DNA of 64,000 nt from Isoetes taiwanensis (taxonomy: Eukaryota; Streptophyta; Lycopodiopsida; Isoetales; Isoetaceae), in assembly GCA_021234155.1 (NCBI GenBank), contig JAJEKV010000012.1, positions 3,071,638 to 3,135,637 on the forward strand, read 5' to 3'. Of this stretch, positions 34,405 through 47,544 are shown in pieces. How positions within the stretch are numbered: position 1 is the first letter of the stretch; every line of letters starts with the position of its first letter. Made by a program: the position numbers and the translations under genes. The notes beneath the pieces were generated by a model. The model worked only from the letters and a program-made list of their open reading frames with translations, was not told the DNA's origin and did no database searches.

Positions 34405-34853
34405 AAACTAACTGATTTTCTTAACACCAAGAACCACTATTTATTTTTTGCATTTACAATATATAGAACATGAAAAACTAATTTTCTTAACTCCCAGGAA
34501 CCGCTATTGATTTTTTTACTTTTACAATATATGGAACATGAAAAAACGAAGGGGGAAAAAGCACTAGACAATCTATAACCCCATAAACAATACCACAATA
34601 CAATACTTCAATCAATGATATCATAATTGAATACTTCAATCAATGGTATCAACCGAAGAAGTATCCATGTCATTCAATCCTAATTCTTCATTTTGTTCCT
34701 ATTTTTAGTCATTCACTGCAAGCATCAACATTTCGCTAATATATAATGTTTAAAAAATGCCTCAAACATCATACTCTTAAATTGTATGTCATCCTAAATG
34801 ATGTTTTAAACATGCCTCAAACATCATACTCTTCAATTGTATGTCATCCTAAA
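34405..34853 (+). repeat. Cluster of local tandem duplications
   Basis: Two copies of a ~70-base unit (AAACTAACTGATTTTCTTAA / AAACTAATTTTCTTAACT) occupy 34405-34546. A short duplication AATACTTCAATCAATG lies at 34602 and 34630. Two nearly identical copies of ATGCCTCAAACATCATACTC lie at 34757 and 34812 (55-base period). Confidence 0.85.
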
Positions 34854-34859
34854 ATTCGT

Positions 34860-36880
34860 CTGTGTTTGCAGCCCAGGGTTTGCAGTGATAAATGAGTTGC
34901 CAGAGCATCATTCAAAATCAACGTACATGACCCAATACATAAATAAGCAACAGAACAAAAGGCAGTATCACAAAAATTGGGGATACATTGCCCAAGCTCA
35001 GGGATCTAATAAAATTACTCCAGCCAGACATCATACACTTCTATATCAACATCAACCACTTTGCGAATCCCAACAACTCAATAATCTTACAATATAATTT
35101 CTAGGGAACTTAGTATCAAGCATACCAAAATAAGAAATCTTTTTTAGTTTCATTAGTTATCTCAAGACATCTTCATAAAAGAACAATAAATTCATTCAAA
35201 CGGTGACCATGATGTAAAAAATTCCCAATGGCAAAGCTTCCACATGTTGAAGCATTCTCAAGACCCAAGGTGTTCTTATAACGCTCATCTATGAGACACC
35301 CTTCAACATAAGTATAGTAAACAGCATACATAGTTCTCAGCATTTCCAATCGTACATCATAGCATAGGTATCTACCTTGTCAAATACAACGTTATTCATA
35401 GCAAAAAACATCTGTTAAATCCAAACATTGAAGAGAAGAGAAAAACAACATCCAGCCATGTAGCAAGAATGGCACAGCCTGGCACCAGGACCATGGCACC
35501 CAAATGCTTCGTGGGCTCTACACGCAGGATTTGCCATAGCCATATGCATGTCATATCTGAGAGAAAATCATACAATTTGCAATGGGTACCAAGCTAAATC
35601 TAAAAAGCATTACAACCATTTGTCATGGTGCACAAGAACAAAAAAGCAGTAGGTGCTCAATGTGGCTGCAGCCTCTTCCAATGCTATCAATCTCCGCAGA
35701 AGAACAACCTTCGCCAAATAAGCCCCTATCCAGCGACACAAGATTTTTTGGCAAAAGCAATTCAACAAATGGGACCCATGCAACCTACTGCACTTTGGAC
35801 TACCCAGGAAGAGTCCGTCAAAGTTGCTATTTTCTTGTGCACCATAACTCCTTTTTCTAATTTCCGGTCTGTGTGAAGGAAAATAACTTAAAACATTCAA
35901 AGGAATATCCCTCAATTTAGGGGTTGAAAACAAGATGATGTCAATCACAACAGTTAAACCCCCATTAAAAGTGGAGACGTCCATGTCAATATCACGTAAA
36001 ATTGGACATTTGAAGCCTTCTATCTCGACATATTTCTAACATACATCTTGCTCTGCATATGCAAAGTCTATCACCTTTGGAACATTTCTAACTACCACGC
36101 ATAACATCCCTCCCCCTTTTTTTTTCCTTTGAGGGAATGAAGTAATTTATGCATTAATCATGTAAAATAAGCACAATAGTGGGAGATTATGACTTTTCGA
36201 GAAGAATCATGACAACTCAATAATAAACATGCATCCTTTTTGGTGGGGTACCGCTAAACTTTCTATGCTTAGAAGGGTGATAGTTGCTAAGCATGTTTTA
36301 ATGCTAGAGTTGTCCCAGGGACCATTTCGGGTCCATGGACCGGAAACAGTCCACTATACCCCCTGCCACTTAGACCCATTTATCTTACAAGAGAAATTTT
36401 AATTTTATAATCTACCACCACCCTTTGAGTCTTCACTTGATTCTTAATGATTATGAGAATTTCATGGACATTGGATTCAGTTTTATGTTGGTACTAGAAA
36501 AAGTGCCCAGTGTTGCTGGGCTTTTCATTAAGATTAAATTTCAAAATTATAATCTTATGGTTGAAGTCATCCTTATAAATTGCTTTATTAATGGAGCTTT
36601 AAACTTAAATACAACTCACAAAGTTTTATAATGTTCATAGCAATTGTATTTCATTCATCATGGGTTTGGATCTGTATGCTGACTTCAGTTGCCATGCGAG
36701 GCTGTCAAATCTATTTAGTTCTCTTTGGAACTCTAGCACTTTGTCCAAAGTGATTTCCACTTTTGGAGTGTAGAGATTGTCATGGAACATCTTCATTGCA
36801 TATTGCATATTTCAATTGCAGTCGCTGAATGTTGACATTTATTAGTGAGTTCTAGTATGCAACAGTCTGGATTTTGTTGC
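34860..36880. other. No gene recognised
   Basis: AT-rich spacer. Overlapping open frames at 35582-35984 on both strands (up to 124 codons, minus) show no domain I recognise. A T-run followed by CCTTTGAGGGAATGAAGTAA at about 36115-36140 looks, on the minus strand, like the poly(A) end of a retroposon whose body would lie to the right. Confidence 0.35.
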
Positions 36881-37267
36881 CATATAATACGTGATGATAA
36901 TAGTGTATTTTCTTTTTCTAGTAGGTGGTAGTCTGGGTTTTGTTGCTATATAATACGTGATAATAGTGTATTTTCTTTTTGCATCTAATCTGATGTTTAT
37001 GATTTAGTATTAGTGTTTTCTTATTGGTGTATTCTCTAGTAACAAAAGAAAAATAAATGTTTGACATTGATAGGGCATTCATTATTAAGAAAAAATGACG
37101 TATTGAGAGCAAATGTATGGCAAATCTTGATATGCACGCCTTTATATAATATGTGATAATAGTGTATTTTCTTTTTCCATCTAATGTGTTTATGATTTGG
37201 TGTTTTCTTATTGGTGTATTCTCTGGTAACAAAAGAAAAATAAATGTTTGACATTGATATTGCATTC
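36881..37267. repeat. Tandem duplication, ~195-bp period
   Basis: TATAATACGTGATAATAGTG (36949) and TATAATATGTGATAATAGTG (37144) open two long near-identical copies that share TTCTTATTGGTGTATTCTCT and AAAAGAAAAATAAATGTTTG. A third, partial copy starts at 36881. Confidence 0.9.
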
Positions 37268-37617
37268 CTTACTAAGGAAAAGGGACGTGTTGAGAATGGA
37301 GTTCAACTTTTTCATTGACAACTTGCTCAATGTATTAACGTCTACTTTAGGCCTAGAGAGTCTAATTCTAGAGAGGAGATGTTTGAAGCATTTATTAAAA
37401 AAATTGCAAACCAAATCCCCATGCAACCCTGCCAATTTTACTATATGAGGCCCTGCATGAGCTACTGAGCACGGCCTCTGTAGGCTTGTTGGGATCGTAC
37501 CTCCGGGAGGTAATGGATACGCGGACTCAGTTATGCCCCCCTGTCCGACATTAACCTCAGCTGTACTTGTGATTATGTATATAACTGTGCAGTATGTCAG
37601 CATCCTTATTGCTACTA

Positions 37618-37765
37618 AGGTTTTTCCCCCGAAAACCCTTCGGGGCGGGGGTTTTTTAATCCTGGTAGTAATACGCCTGCTGCTCTCTCTTTGTACTTGG
37701 GTCCCATAGGCCAGTTGGTCTCCGTGGACGATAAAATCATATTCTATTCTATTCTATTCTATTCT
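37618..37765 (+). repeat. Retroposon 3' end with hairpin and (TTCTA)n tail, copy 2
   Basis: The longest copy of the family. A hairpin motif CCCCCGAAAACCCTTCGGGG is followed by GGCGGGGG..., then TTGGTCTCCGTGGACGATAA and a clean TTCTA tail to 37765. The upstream 37440-37617 (CACGGCCTCTGTAGGC..., with ACCTCCGGGAGGT) may be part of the same 3' UTR. Confidence 0.75.
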
Positions 37766-37771
37766 TTGTTA

Positions 37772-38849
37772 CTCTAATTAAGCAAGAATGGCATATTCTT
37801 TAGCAATTTTGGATGGCAGGCACTCTTAAAGGAGGACCCAAAAATTCACATCCTAGATTGCAAAGAATAGAAGAATAGAATAGAATCACAAAGCATCACA
37901 AAGCTAATTTGCGCATTTCAAGAGTTATTCTTCGTGTATGCAATCATCAGCTCAAGATTATAACATATTGGTATCCATGTATGATGCCTGCTGTTTGGAA
38001 GAGTTAGAAAAACTTACATTCGTAATACAATTGGTTTTTGCTTCTTGTCAGCCGTAGTCCTTTCTATTGAATGTCTTTGGTTATAAATGATCAAGTTGGC
38101 TCCTGATGTAGAATGCTTCCAACAAGGCTTGGTCACCCCTTAGATAAAACAAATATGTTACCTAATTGTCACACCATAGATAAATGTTAAGATCTAGAAA
38201 ATAACAAATACTTGAGCAATTATATAATGCACTATCATTGAATTCAGTTCAAAAATTCTGAATGGCCTCACTAATTTAAGCAATCAGCATTAGGTGGAAA
38301 AGGAACGTCATGTCCCCACTTGCTGGTGTATTTGTCTGTGCTTCAGTCAACTATTTTACAAATCTATCTGTGATTACGTTATAAATACAGAATACAACAT
38401 GACCATTAACATAGTGTTGCTTCCAAATCCATGCATTAAATTAATAATTACACATATACTTCAAAGAAAAAGTAGTACTTAATCATGGACTTGCATGAGA
38501 TCATACATGATGTGAGACAAAATAGACAAAACAAAAGAACGAGCTTTATATATTTACATTGCAAGAACCCACTTCAGATAAAAGAAAGATGAAAATGTGG
38601 CATATAAAAGTAGAAGGAAAATGTTGCTATAGCGGGAGTGTTTGAGGCATGCCCACCTGGCATCACTGCTGTGTCTTGCGTCCTATATCTATAGTTAAAC
38701 ATATTTTGGCTTTGGGAATGGATTTCATATAGATATGGAAGTTCATGCTACCAAATTTTAGAAATATTGTGTCAGACAGCCTCTATGGTTGCATACGCAT
38801 TGCACGGCGGTTGGGCTTTGGTTCTTCGTGAGATATGCAAATGTATCCC
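37772..38849. other. No gene seen
   Basis: AT-rich spacer. Contains a reversed TTCTA-like patch (AATAGAAGAATAGAATAGAA, ~37868), possibly another tail remnant on the minus strand. Confidence 0.4.
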
Positions 38850-38905
38850 TTTTTTTTTTTTTTTAAGGTCGACAAGCTTTATTCACCAACTAAAAACTAG
38901 AGCAA
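38850..38905 (-). repeat. LINE 3' end with poly(A), minus strand
   Basis: The minus strand reads GGTGAATAAAGCTTGTCGAC then CTTAA and a run of 15 A. 'AATAAAGCTTGT...poly(A)' is the usual 3' terminus of plant L1 LINEs. No ORF2 domain is recognisable to its right, so the copy is probably 5'-truncated. Confidence 0.65.
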
Positions 38906-40715
38906 CATAAAATGCAAAGACAGGATTATAACCCCAGTGGACAAACTGATCCAACTGAGCACAACCACCTGCCTATGCAAAAGAATGAATCTGAAGATAA
39001 GTATGCCAGATCAGTACTTTCTTCTCTTGATCAAGAGAAGAACAATTGTAAGCCAAAACAATTTTATTCTACGCCCACTGAAGATACAAATGTATCTTGA
39101 ATGATATCAGAAGGTATATTACAATAAGTGTAATGAGTGGGCGCTTCAAGCAAGTCTAAGTAAAACAGTCTGGAAATGTCCCGAAGATAAAATGGATAAA
39201 AGCATCTGCCTCCAGAAATTCAATATGGGCTGTACGACATCAGGCTATATATCTGAAAGAGCTTCGCAGGATCTATGAGAAAACTACCTGGCTCATTTTA
39301 AACAGAAAGCAGTCCTCAATATCAAGTTTGTTAGTAAATATTAGTTGATGCACACAAGTTGACGCTTTTAATTTCTTGAGCACCCAAAGTCCAGAGTTGA
39401 ACAACAAGTTGCTGCGGTAAAAGATAGCCTAGATGAGGTCTCGAGACCGAAAGAAATGTGCGCAAATTGCAAGTATGATTTCATTCAATTTCATTTTCTG
39501 TCAGAAAACAATAAAGAAATTATAAGTACAATATCCAATGAAATCAGTAAATTAATGAATCACATACCCAAAAGAGCTGCTCTTATTATTAGATTTCCGA
39601 TTGTGTCCAACAAAACTTAGGCTGCATTTTTTACAGACCCCTTGCCTCGTGACGTTATTCATTTTGTTCCTAAGGAATTGAGCAACTTCTGCTGATCAGA
39701 TTCAACAACTGAATGCGGGCAAAGAAATCGAATGCAAAATACAAAAGCAAACCTGCCCCAATAGCAACAGTATGCTAATTCAAGCTTTCTTGCTTAGAGA
39801 ATACAAGCATCTGCCTAGCCTGCAATTGATTGACCTACGATAAATGCAAAAGCATGCAAAGCTAAGAAATTGTAAAGCCCTTTGCAACATGACATTCCTT
39901 ATGCTTCATTTATAGATCTTCATCTATTGCAAAAGCAAGTAAAATCCGCTGAGTAATCATGTTTTACTGCAACAAAACAGAGGTTTTTCTCGGACAGAGA
40001 TTCTTTCTAGAGCTGAAGAACATTTTATAGAGACTACATGCTATACAAATTTATATAGCATACAATCCTGTATTGACATCCAGTTCAAGTTGCTATTATG
40101 TCATGGTCGTGTACCGTCCAAGGTAAATGAAGAATTCTTGTTTTTCTTATAAAAATCGTTCATCCAAACCCAGACAACAAAGACAAAGGCTAGATTAGTC
40201 ATGTTGGAAAATCCATTCATATGGGTCGGACTGAATCTGCAATAAGGAAAATCAGTGCTTTTTGACATGAACATAATAGACATGATGAAGAAATGAGATA
40301 TTGAAGTAGGCACATCAAGAGAACTGCTGGAGCAATGGCCTTGTGATGAAAGAAGGTTCATCCAAACCGATGGAAGCATTAGTCAGTTGTCAGATGAATT
40401 ATCATCTGAGCTAACATCTGAGCCATTTCTCCAGCCAATGTGACAGTGATAAAAGATAAAAAGTCTACAGTGCTATATACTGTTGTAGCTGTGTTAGCAG
40501 GATATGTTCAGATGTTGGGTAGCATGCATATTGCCTAACTCGAAGAACCTGGTTATGCTGTTTGAGAAAAAATACCTGCTGGGACTAATATAGTCACCCA
40601 TGTTGCTATGTTTGGAGAAAACACAAGATCTTGAAAAATCTATAACATTGGTAGCTTCAGATATTCTTCAACCTATGGCATTGTGGACAACGATACCCAT
40701 GAAGAGCATAGATGA
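38906..40715. other. No gene recognised
   Basis: AT-rich spacer. Small open frames (for example 38912-39100 plus, 40101-40379 minus) have no recognisable domain. Confidence 0.35.
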
Positions 40716-41021
40716 AAAGTCTATCAGGGATTGCAGCTACATTGTAAGATTGTATTAGGGGACGGCTCTGATATGGACGATGAAGTAGAATGGCTTACGA
40801 AGTTCAACTATGGATGCCTGCAAGAAAAACCCACCATTGGAGGTGCTTTTATCAGAGGTCTAGCAAACTGCATGTGGGAAAATATTGACCTCTCATTTGA
40901 AGAGGCTTTTCTGGAATTGATACAAAATTACTTAGATACGTTAGCCTCGCTGCGTTACCCACCCCAGAGGAAAAAGAAATGTTGTCAAAAAAAGGCGAAA
41001 CCTACAACTAGAATGGAATGA
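40716..41021 (+). CDS. Unrecognised 96-codon open frame
   Basis: An acidic N-terminal part (GDGSDMDDEVEWLTKFNYGC), a probable helix (LSFEEAFLELIQNYLDTLAS) and a basic C-terminus (PPQRKKKCCQKKAKP). The amino-acid pattern is more protein-like than its neighbours and could be a last exon or a gene fragment. I find no family for it. The listed start at 40731 is not decisive, since the frame is open further upstream. Confidence 0.35.
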   Translation, partial: KVYQGLQLHCKIVLGDGSDMDDEVEWLTKFNYGCLQEKPTIGGAFIRGLANCMWENIDLSFEEAFLELIQNYLDTLASLRYPPQRKKKCCQKKAKPTTRME

Positions 41022-42946
41022 AACATACATTACGGGAATAGATGGAATGGATCGAATAACTGGATTAGAGTGGAATAGACAACATATATACAACCTGAAT
41101 CCAGTCGATATGTCCATAGCCGCAACTTAATCTTACCTTTGTTCTCTAAACCAACAATTTGCAATGAAGCCAAAATAGATTGCAAGCAAGTAATGAATGG
41201 CTTGTATAGCAAAGCACTCCAAACAATCATTAAGTTTGCCTCCTCATTGGTTCCTGCAACAAGCAAAGATGCAGCAGACAGACTATCAGGTGACTAACAA
41301 AAATCCATTTCGTGAAAGCAATTTTAGTCAGAATACATATCTAAATGAGTTGTGGAAGAAGATATAGCTCTTATGTGGAAGAAGAATCAACTATGTGCAT
41401 CACAATTTTCGTCAAACTCTGCTCCGCCATAACACATAGACACATCCCCATGAGGTCGAACTGAATTCCGGCCATTCCTCCATATCAAAAGCGTGGAAAC
41501 ATCTACCATTCTTAAGGCAAAACTCAATTATTTTGTCGGCAAAAAATCCAGAGCAAGGCAAGCAATGGAAATGCTATTTTCGAGTTCCTAGATTGCTCCG
41601 GAATGCACCTAGGAGGAAGATATAAATTCCATAGTAGGATTCAGGACACATATTGCTCTATTCCTTAAAAATTTCCCTAGCACCAGCGAAATCACAAACA
41701 AGTTTTGGCATAAGACAATGCTTCCTCCACCACAATAAAAATTTGGAATAAGACGATGCTACCTCCACTACAATAAAAATATATATTGGAAAAAAAAAAA
41801 AAAGCATTCCTCCATAGCCACAGTTTCAAGAGCCACCGCACCTAGCCAGAAATGGCAAAATAATAACTAATTATTAAACGTTCTAAAATGAAAGTTTTCA
41901 CAGATATCAAAATCAATGGCTGAGATGCCACACAAACTATCATCTTATTTTGGCTTTAGTACTATATATAGATGATTGTTTAAACCTTAGGGAAATTGGC
42001 AGTTTTTACAACACTTTAAAACTGCATTCTTCAATTTTCTAGCATAAAAATATCCAAACCTTGCTAAATATGAAAGTAATTGATATATTTTAATAAACCA
42101 CATCAATTTGCAGGTTTTTATGTTTGGCCGCTATCATCTGATATTAGTTGAAGTCGCCAAATCTTATTTTGCTTAATAATGTTGCATGAGGTTAGAGAAT
42201 TATCTCTCTCTTACTATTACAAGTTTTGACTTAATTCTTGTGATAATAAGTTCTTAACAATATGAACTATAGTCCAAGGAATTTTTTAGATGTTCATATA
42301 TTATATTAGTATCTTATTAACTAAGAAAATTATTGTACAGAATTCAAAACAAAAATATAAGCTAAAATGCTCCAATAAACCCTATCTATAAGTCTAACAA
42401 GGATAGTAAATGATACATTCTACTTAACTCTATATAGGAATTACTTTATCAATTTAAATGTAGTGTAACTAGGCATAACCATGCATTATCTAGATCTAAA
42501 CATGATTATGGTTATTGATGGATTGAGGACAACATCACAAAGTTTAACCATGACTATAAATAAATAAATCAAAGGACTTTTCATACCTGTTTTTTTGGTT
42601 CATCTAGAAGATTAGCTTATTGGACTACATTTCTCCTATAAGCCTTTTAAACTATACAATATATGATAAAAAGGGCTATAGAGGTTCTTGATGTGGTCTT
42701 ATTGGAAAAAAAGGAAGAAACCTACTTATTTCTTACTATCATGAAGTTAGTCAACATATGTGGCTGCTCCAAAGTGTTGTAACCATAGTACATGTAGATC
42801 GCCTTTTATGATATAACTTTTGTGATTGTGAACCTTTGTTGGTGATATATCTCAAATTTCATGTTAGACTAACATAGTGTATACAACATTTGAATATATA
42901 TGCATGGACTATTTATAGGCTCAGGATTAAACTAATTGGATTGAGA
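41022..42946. other. No gene seen; one short tandem duplication
   Basis: AT-rich spacer. A ~40-base duplication lies at 41702-41780 (TTTTGGCATAAGACAATGCT / TTTGGAATAAGACGATGCTA, both ending ACAATAAAAAT). Confidence 0.45.
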
Positions 42947-43893
42947 AAATTTCTCTAGTTATTTGCACTAGCTCTATTCATTTTGTCCCCTACAATGTTA
43001 TTACGGCTTCTCATCTTCAATGAGATAGCTTTTGAAAGGTGTAAGTGGATATCCACATACGTTCAAAGTGCTTAGTTTTTGTGCTTCAACACCACTATTT
43101 AGATAGACAACCTAATCAAGTAACGTTATCATATAAAATGTGATGTAAATGAATTATATTCTAAAAAACTGATTAAGATGATGATGTTCTTGACTTTTAA
43201 ATGAGAGGTTATGTGGACCAATAATTGGCATCGACATAGCAGTCCATCTTGATCTTCTATAAACATAACCTTTTGTATTTGTTCCTTGGTTCATTTTACA
43301 TCGCTTTCATAACTTTGGGAATCTTTAAAATATAATTTTTGAAGTTCATCCTCAAGGCACAAATCTAGAGATCATTTGATAATAACTTGGACCTAATACT
43401 AAAAGTTATAGCCCAAACCTAGCATTAAATATTTCTTATTAATAGAGTAACTCATGAGCAACTAACATCCTAAAATTTAACTTGAGATTGATTAAGATAT
43501 AGAAGTTATTAATTTAAAAAAAACTTATGGACCAGTAATGGACTTAGGTACAGAAACCTTTCTTGATTTATCATGATCATGCATTTTACTTATTTTCTTT
43601 ACTTGTTTTTGCATTGATCGCATATCCATACAAGCATTCATATATGATTTTTTCCAGGGTATACAGTTTTAATAAATTTCCTTCAAATTTAACAAGATAG
43701 ACATCAATTAAAAGTCACTCGAAATTGTTACTATAAGTCAAAGCAAGAACTTCAAGTTACAGGCCAAAAGTAATTTTTATGCATGAAGCAATTAGTCAAC
43801 TACTTATATACCAAATTTGAAGTAAAAAACCATTTTCATGCAAAAGTTGTAGAATTGTAATTGAAACAGCCTTGTGGAAACCATTATTGGTCC
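42947..43893 (+). repeat. Dispersed ~0.95-kb repeat, copy B
   Basis: Same orientation and co-linear with 1-951. It runs into the first recognised exon of the methyltransferase-like gene, overlapping it by about 20 bases (ACCATTATTGGTCC is shared). Confidence 0.8.
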
Positions 43894-46193
43894 TAGCGGC
43901 AAGGAGGTACCTACTAGTGCCAAAGGATATGGTTGGAACCTGCCATCTTATGATTCATTGAGCTTATCTGGGATAAAGAGCAATAGGGATATACTTGTTG
44001 GCTTCAGCATGTGCAGAAAGGGCCTTGTGGCTAATAAGAAACCTCCTTCCATTGCATTGAAGACTACAAAAAACAACAAATTGCCTTCCCAGATGGACAC
44101 GAACTGGTTGCGAGCAGTTGCCAAGAAAAAAACTGTGGTTCCATTGGCTGTTGCAGGTGAACCATCAACTCCAAAACAATCCTTAGTGTCATCTCAGCCT
44201 GTATAGAATACAAATCCAGGCGGATCTGCCATTGTCGATCCCTCAGGTCAAAATATGCTTATGCCTCTTCCAATCTCTACTTCATCTACTCCCACCTCGT
44301 CCACCAACCCTATAGCTACGACTTCTATGTTGACTTGGCCATCTGCTTTACGTATGCCTGATGAATTAAAATTCAATCCAGATGAAGAAAAGAAGCTTGC
44401 TGAACAGGCTGCCTCCAAACTAGAAGAATTTAAAAGATTTTATCCTATGGGAGTGAACTGGTTCCAGAAGATCAACATTCTTGATTGTGAGACAGCCCCC
44501 GCTAATCTAACTCATAGGGTTCGATCTAATGATCATGTACAGACATTAATCAAGAGCTTCAAAAGGTGCCCAACGAAGGTTCTCACGCCTGTCGATGTCG
44601 TCCCATTTGACCCAGTGACAAGGTAAGTTTTATTGCATATTTCTTTCTATTAGGCCGACTGTTTATAATGCCTATTAATTGATGGGACATCAATGCAGGA
44701 AGTTGATCACTTGGTCCCGCCCTGAAGAGCTCTTGAACAAGAAATTTTATATTATTTCGGTAATCACAAAGATTTTTGTTGCACAAATTCTTTGTTCTAT
44801 GATGGGTAATGTCGAAAGCAACGGCTGAATTTGCTAAAGCTTATGCAAAGCGAAGAAGCCAAAAGCTAAATGGAAATCTCTCCAATAAGGAGTATATTCG
44901 CTTATCCATGCAAAGGTAATGACATTATAGCGATACATTATATAAGGAGCCACTAATTGAAAAGCTCCAGCAATTAAGGAATCGGCACAAGGCTTATGGA
45001 TGCCCTCCACAAGGCCCAATAGGCACTGCAGTATCATCTGCTTGGAAGGTTAGTTCTTATTTTCAGCTTAAGAAGATCGCCGTCGCGATCCTGACCAGTT
45101 GTTATTTTCAAGATTTTGCCGATGTAGCTACAACGACATTGAAGGTTAAAGAACTCAAGGATGAAAAGCAATTCCTTTTCATGCAAGAAAAATCATGGTC
45201 CAAGCTTGTTGCTGTTGTTAACAAATGGTCAGCGCGGAAGCTGGCTGATGATCATGGGGAACTGTCAGATAAGCCTTCTCTTTAACAAGACTTTTCTAAG
45301 ATACCTTTGAGGAATGAATAATGACGAGGTCAGCCAACTGATGGACGAAATTCTTGAAGGCAAAGTGTTTTTAAAAGTTCAATCCGTTTATACAGGGCGC
45401 TTTGATTGATGACAGAGGGCGCTGGACATCAGAACACTGTCACTGATGCATCATGAAGTGTTGTCCTACGTGAATTGTATATCAGAGAAGCAATACAGGA
45501 GTCTTGAGGAGTTAGCTACATGTTTCCCAGAGCTTTCTGAATAACGATTGCTGGATATAGTCGACACAGATTTTGATTATATTAAAGCCAACTATAATAA
45601 AGATTCAATGCAAGGCAATCTCCCCAGTGCTTTTTTGGAAGCCGTTATGGCCATTATAAAGCCAGAAGAGGCAAGGAAACATAAAGAGAAGAGGAACATC
45701 ATGCACCATGTCACCAAGTCTGGTATTCCTGTTTCTGCGCCGGTGTCTGCGAATGCCACAATGATTTTTATTGACATGCGTAGTTTCACGACGCTATGGG
45801 AAGTTAAAAAATACACAGATTTATTTAGCAGGATCGCAGGCATGGCGAAAGCCAAAGTTTATCATATCGTCATGATCCGCCCATTTGCCAAATTGCATGT
45901 ATAGTCAAAGTCAGGTTCAAGGTAGTTCTTATGTTTCCCTTGGGGCTTATGAAGAACAAGGCTGGGAGAGCGAGAAAAATATCAAGGAGTTCCAATATTA
46001 CGCGACCCATGTCATGAAAAACAGAAGTGAGGCTCATATGTTGCCTGTGAAGCCGAAACTGGAGCTAGGGCTGGCTCAGGTGACCAATGCGCCGAAAAGC
46101 ACTCCCCTTCTAAAATATCCATTAACTGGTGATGAAGAGGTGGATATAAAAACAAAGAAAAAATATTGGGAGTATTTTACAGGTAAACCCAAG
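43874..46193 (+). pseudogene. Methyltransferase-like gene, 5' part (split by a transposon)
   Basis: Frames 43874-44203 and 44224-44622 (one stop between them) give a Ser/Thr/Pro-rich N-terminal region and a basic-hydrophobic segment ending PFDPVTR. A clean intron (GTAAGT at 44623 to AG at 44698) keeps frame into KLITWSRPEELLNKK. Later exon-like pieces lie at 44808-44914, 44949-45048 (before GTTAGT) and 45071-45285. 45548-46193 encodes IPVSAPVSANATMIFIDMRS (where amino-methyltransferases have DPPW/Y), KAKVYHIVMIRPF, and after a frameshift GAYEEQGWESEKN, KSTPLLKYPL and EYFTGKPK. The next codons lie beyond the transposon at 57708. There are several stops and frameshifts, and DPPW/Y is not preserved, so it is non-functional or a diverged non-catalytic relative. 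Confidence 0.6.
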
Positions 46194-46219
46194 GGGTGAA
46201 AGCATGTTGTAGTGGAACA
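46194..46219 (+). repeat. Left terminal inverted repeat
   Basis: Identical over 26 bases to the reverse complement of 57678-57703. It is followed by imperfect matches such as ACATTTTTGGG and GTGTGGTGGGA within the next 60 bases. Confidence 0.93.
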
Positions 46220-46375
46220 AAAACGTGCATTTTAGCACCACATTTTTGGGTGCTAAGTGTGGTGGGAACTACCGAATTTGTAGTGGGAGAGGGAGTTATT
46301 TTTTCAAAAATACACATGATTACTTATTCAAAATTTTGTCCTTTCAGTCTTATTCAAAGAACGCATTACCACGAT

Positions 46376-46502
46376 CATTTTCTCTCAAAAACTCGACACG
46401 CCCCTTAATCCGCAAGACCATTTCTCGATTCTCAATTTTCATTTTCCCTCAAAAACTCGATCACGCCCCTTAATCCGCCAAGACCATTTCTGATTTCGCA
46501 AG
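46376..46502 (+). repeat. Two-copy ~64-bp tandem duplication inside the TIR element
   Basis: TCATTTTCTCTCAAAAACTC ... CCGCAAGACCATTTCT is followed by TCATTTTCCCTCAAAAACTC ... CCGCCAAGACCATTTCT. Differences are a few bases. Confidence 0.85.
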
Positions 46503-47544
46503 AAGATCGATCACTTAAATGGCTCGATCATACCGGACTTGAATGCCACTGGATACACCTACAAGGAAATGTACAGTGCAAGAAAAGCATTACGCCACAC
46601 AAGAAGAAATCGAAGTCCGTTGGGGACCGAAAAGTATTAGGAAAATCCACTTACAGTGGGTTGCATTCTAGATTCTGGGATGCCCATGATTCTCTGTTGT
46701 TTAGAATATTGTTTTGTTTCATCATGCAAAGGTTGAAGAATCCGAGCAAGGAGAGGTATAATGAATATATGTGCCTTTACAAAAAATCACAGTGTGAAGT
46801 GTGCCCGGGAGGCATGGCCTCACGCACTATGGTCATATGCATTACCTTCACACAAAAGGAAAAGAAATAAACCGGGTTGAGTTTCCGCAACAAGCTTAAG
46901 AGAAAAAGGGTCTCAAGACTCTCCGTCCCAACGTAAGAGGAAGCATGCAAGCATTTCAAATAGTGTGGAAGCAGAGCAACCCGCCACGATGATGCTTCCT
47001 CTCTTGAAATGACTAGGCCACAATTCAAGCCTCCTCAAGTCGTAAGAAGAATCTCGGGAAAATCACCGAAAAAATAGGTACTTTTCAACCCTCTTCTTCC
47101 TCGAACCACCATATGATGCAATTTAATATTGAACCAAGTATTTTCCAAAGAAGGTCTAGCAAGCTTGAACAATCGTGTACACCACTTACTTCTTCATTTG
47201 GGTGTGTTGTGAGTTATGTGTAGGAAATTTGTGCCGCTAGTTTCGAAGTTGTGGTGGATAATTTCAGTTCACAGAGTATGTAGCTCCAAATGTGTTACAC
47301 AGACGGTCCATATGGTGCCAATTATATGTTAATAATGTAGTTTGTAGCATATGTAGTGTCACATATAGTACCAAACAATGGTACCTTATCCTAATAGTGA
47401 ATTGGCTTCCATATGTTTCTATACTTAGTGTCATATGTGATGTTAGATATGGTGATACTTGTGAATGGTGGATTGTCCGCCATATGTGGTGCCAATCGCT
47501 GCGCTTAAATATTGCACCACGCCATCCGCCACATATGGGGTGGT

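Noticed and set aside
35582-35984. Overlapping 83-124-codon frames on both strands
   Set aside because: Mutually overlapping and no domain recognised; likely chance.
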